Source: Candidatus Methanoperedens sp. (lineage in GTDB: Archaea > Halobacteriota > Methanosarcinia > Methanosarcinales > Methanoperedenaceae). Taken from it: a stretch of 5,205 bases of DNA. Made by a program: the position numbers and the translations under genes. The stretch is from NCBI GenBank assembly GCA_027460605.1, contig JAPZAN010000217.1, forward strand, positions 1-5,205. Direction: 5' to 3'. The notes beneath the pieces were generated by a model. It saw only the letters and a program-made list of their open reading frames with translations. It was not told the origin of the DNA and ran no database searches. Within the stretch, counting starts at the first letter, position 1; the number at the start of each line of letters is the position of its first letter. This document shows positions 4,307 through 5,205 of the stretch, in pieces.

Positions 4307-5205
4307 ATGTTCACAATAAAAAATCATCTTGAAATCAGGAATAATCACCTGGTAATAGGGGGGGCGGACACCACAGAGCTTGCAAAGCGATATGGTATGC
4401 CGCTATATGTTACCAATGAGTCCCGTGTTGTCGATAATTTCTCTACTTACAGGAAAGCATTCCCCGATGCCGATATATACTATGCGGCTAAAGCCAACGG
4501 AAGTTTTGCTATCCTGCGGATGCTTGCAAGGGAAGGGGCCGGCGCTGATGTTTTCAGTTACGGCGAGCTTTATATGGCGCTGCTTGCCGGTATCCCGCGT
4601 GAGAAAATCCTTTTCAACGGCAATTCAAAAACAGACTTTGAGCTTCAAAAAGCCGTGGAGCTTGGTGTAAAGGTATCAGTGGATTCGGGGGATGAACTGC
4701 ATACCATATCAGAGATGGCGCAAAAGGCAGGGAAAGAAGTGGAAATCGCATTCCGCGTGAACCCCGACGTTTCCCCGAAGACGCATCCTAAAATATCCAC
4801 AGGACTCAGGACTTCCAAGTTCGGGATACCTTCGGAGGATGTTGTAAGCGTTTATCGCGAAGCTTCGAAGCTTCCCGGAATCTCACCCACCGGGATACAC
4901 TGCCACATCGGCTCGCAGATACTGGATACGGCGCCTTTTCGCGAAGCGGCGCAGAAAATGATGGACCTGGTGGAAAAAGTGACAGCGCTCGGAATAGAGC
5001 TTAAATTTGTAGATATGGGCTCGGGTCTTGGGATTCCATATAAGAAAGACGAGGCGCAAACGCCAAAACCGCAAGACCACGCGGATGCGATTCTTCCTAT
5101 ATTTGAGGAGAGAACAAAAGCTATTGGAATTTCACCAAAGCTCGTTCTTGAGCCGGGGCGTTATATTGTCGGCGATACCACAATCCTCCTGACCCGTGTT
5201 AATAC
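4307..5205 (+). CDS. lysA: Diaminopimelate decarboxylase, N-terminal part
   Basis: The first 299 residues of a PLP-dependent decarboxylase of the alanine-racemase/ornithine-decarboxylase fold; the gene continues beyond the right edge. LysA removes CO2 from meso-diaminopimelate to give L-lysine, the last step of the DAP pathway, in the cytoplasm. Visible signatures are YYAAKAN with the PLP Schiff-base Lys62, the GADVFSYGEL segment, FNGNSK, HCHIGSQ (His198 to Gln204), the phosphate-binding loop GSGLG (238-242, usually GGGLG) and EPGR (282-285). The C-terminal part with the catalytic cysteine is outside the window. Of two in-frame ATGs I prefer 4307: MFTIKNHLEI lines up with the usual archaeal LysA start, and a TATA box lies about 26 bp before it. 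Starting at 4283 would add eight residues. It is divergent from the two-CW gene over a 118-bp promoter region. No truncation or frameshift is seen in the visible part. Confidence 0.96.
   Translation, partial: MFTIKNHLEIRNNHLVIGGADTTELAKRYGMPLYVTNESRVVDNFSTYRKAFPDADIYYAAKANGSFAILRMLAREGAGADVFSYGELYMALLAGIPREKILFNGNSKTDFELQKAVELGVKVSVDSGDELHTISEMAQKAGKEVEIAFRVNPDVSPKTHPKISTGLRTSKFGIPSEDVVSVYREASKLPGISPTGIHCHIGSQILDTAPFREAAQKMMDLVEKVTALGIELKFVDMGSGLGIPYKKDEAQTPKPQDHADAILPIFEERTKAIGISPKLVLEPGRYIVGDTTILLTRVN

Noticed and set aside
4380..4670. Plus-strand open frame of 96 codons inside lysA
   Set aside because: It is out of frame with the well-conserved lysA coding sequence and shows no family resemblance.
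4859..4874. GAAGCTTCGAAGCTTC, a 16-bp perfect palindrome
   Set aside because: It lies inside lysA, where the codons read as an ordinary EASKL stretch; there is no promoter or regulatory context.

Overview
The window looks like chromosomal DNA of a euryarchaeon, most probably from the Methanosarcinales or a relative such as the ANME-2/Methanoperedens group. The evidence is a DUF2111 gene (a family known almost only from methanogens and their relatives), archaeal TATA boxes at 22-30 bp from expected transcription starts, several probably leaderless or short-leader genes, GGAGG/GGTG ribosome binding sites, and a lysA whose N-terminal half resembles the Methanosarcina enzyme. The lineage call is inference; no rRNA or mcr gene is present. 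No mobile element, CRISPR array, tRNA or rRNA was seen.

Layout. Positions 1-899 (minus strand) hold a probable operon: a universal stress protein, a DUF2111 protein, and the first codons of what looks like a GNAT acetyltransferase running off the left edge. Positions 992-2026 (minus) encode a 344-residue protein with an N-terminal ribbon-helix-helix DNA-binding domain and an unrecognised C-terminal part. Divergent from it, at 2205-2393 (plus), is a 62-residue two-helix membrane protein. Positions 2433-3799 (minus) form a tight three-gene operon: a 158-residue membrane protein with a signal peptide, a 106-residue three-helix membrane protein that looks distantly paralogous to it, and a soluble protein with three evenly built zinc ribbons. 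A terminator hairpin (3925-3967) closes the next gene, a 71-residue two-CW cysteine protein (3973-4188, minus). Divergent from that is lysA, diaminopimelate decarboxylase (4307 onward, plus), cut by the right edge. No gene-free stretch exceeds 300 bases; the three larger gaps (2027-2204, 3800-3972, 4189-4306) are promoter regions.

The most notable signal lies in these gaps. Four promoters (the ribbon-helix-helix gene, the 62-residue membrane protein, the membrane/zinc-ribbon operon and the two-CW gene) each carry a pair of TGTGA half-sites, 10 or 11 bp apart, just upstream of the TATA box. The outer half-site lies at exactly the same distance (22 bp) from the TATA box in all four. At two of them a further inverted TTCAC lies across the TATA box at identical spacing. 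I read this as a local regulon of unlinked-looking genes under one transcription factor, with the ribbon-helix-helix protein as the natural but unproven candidate.
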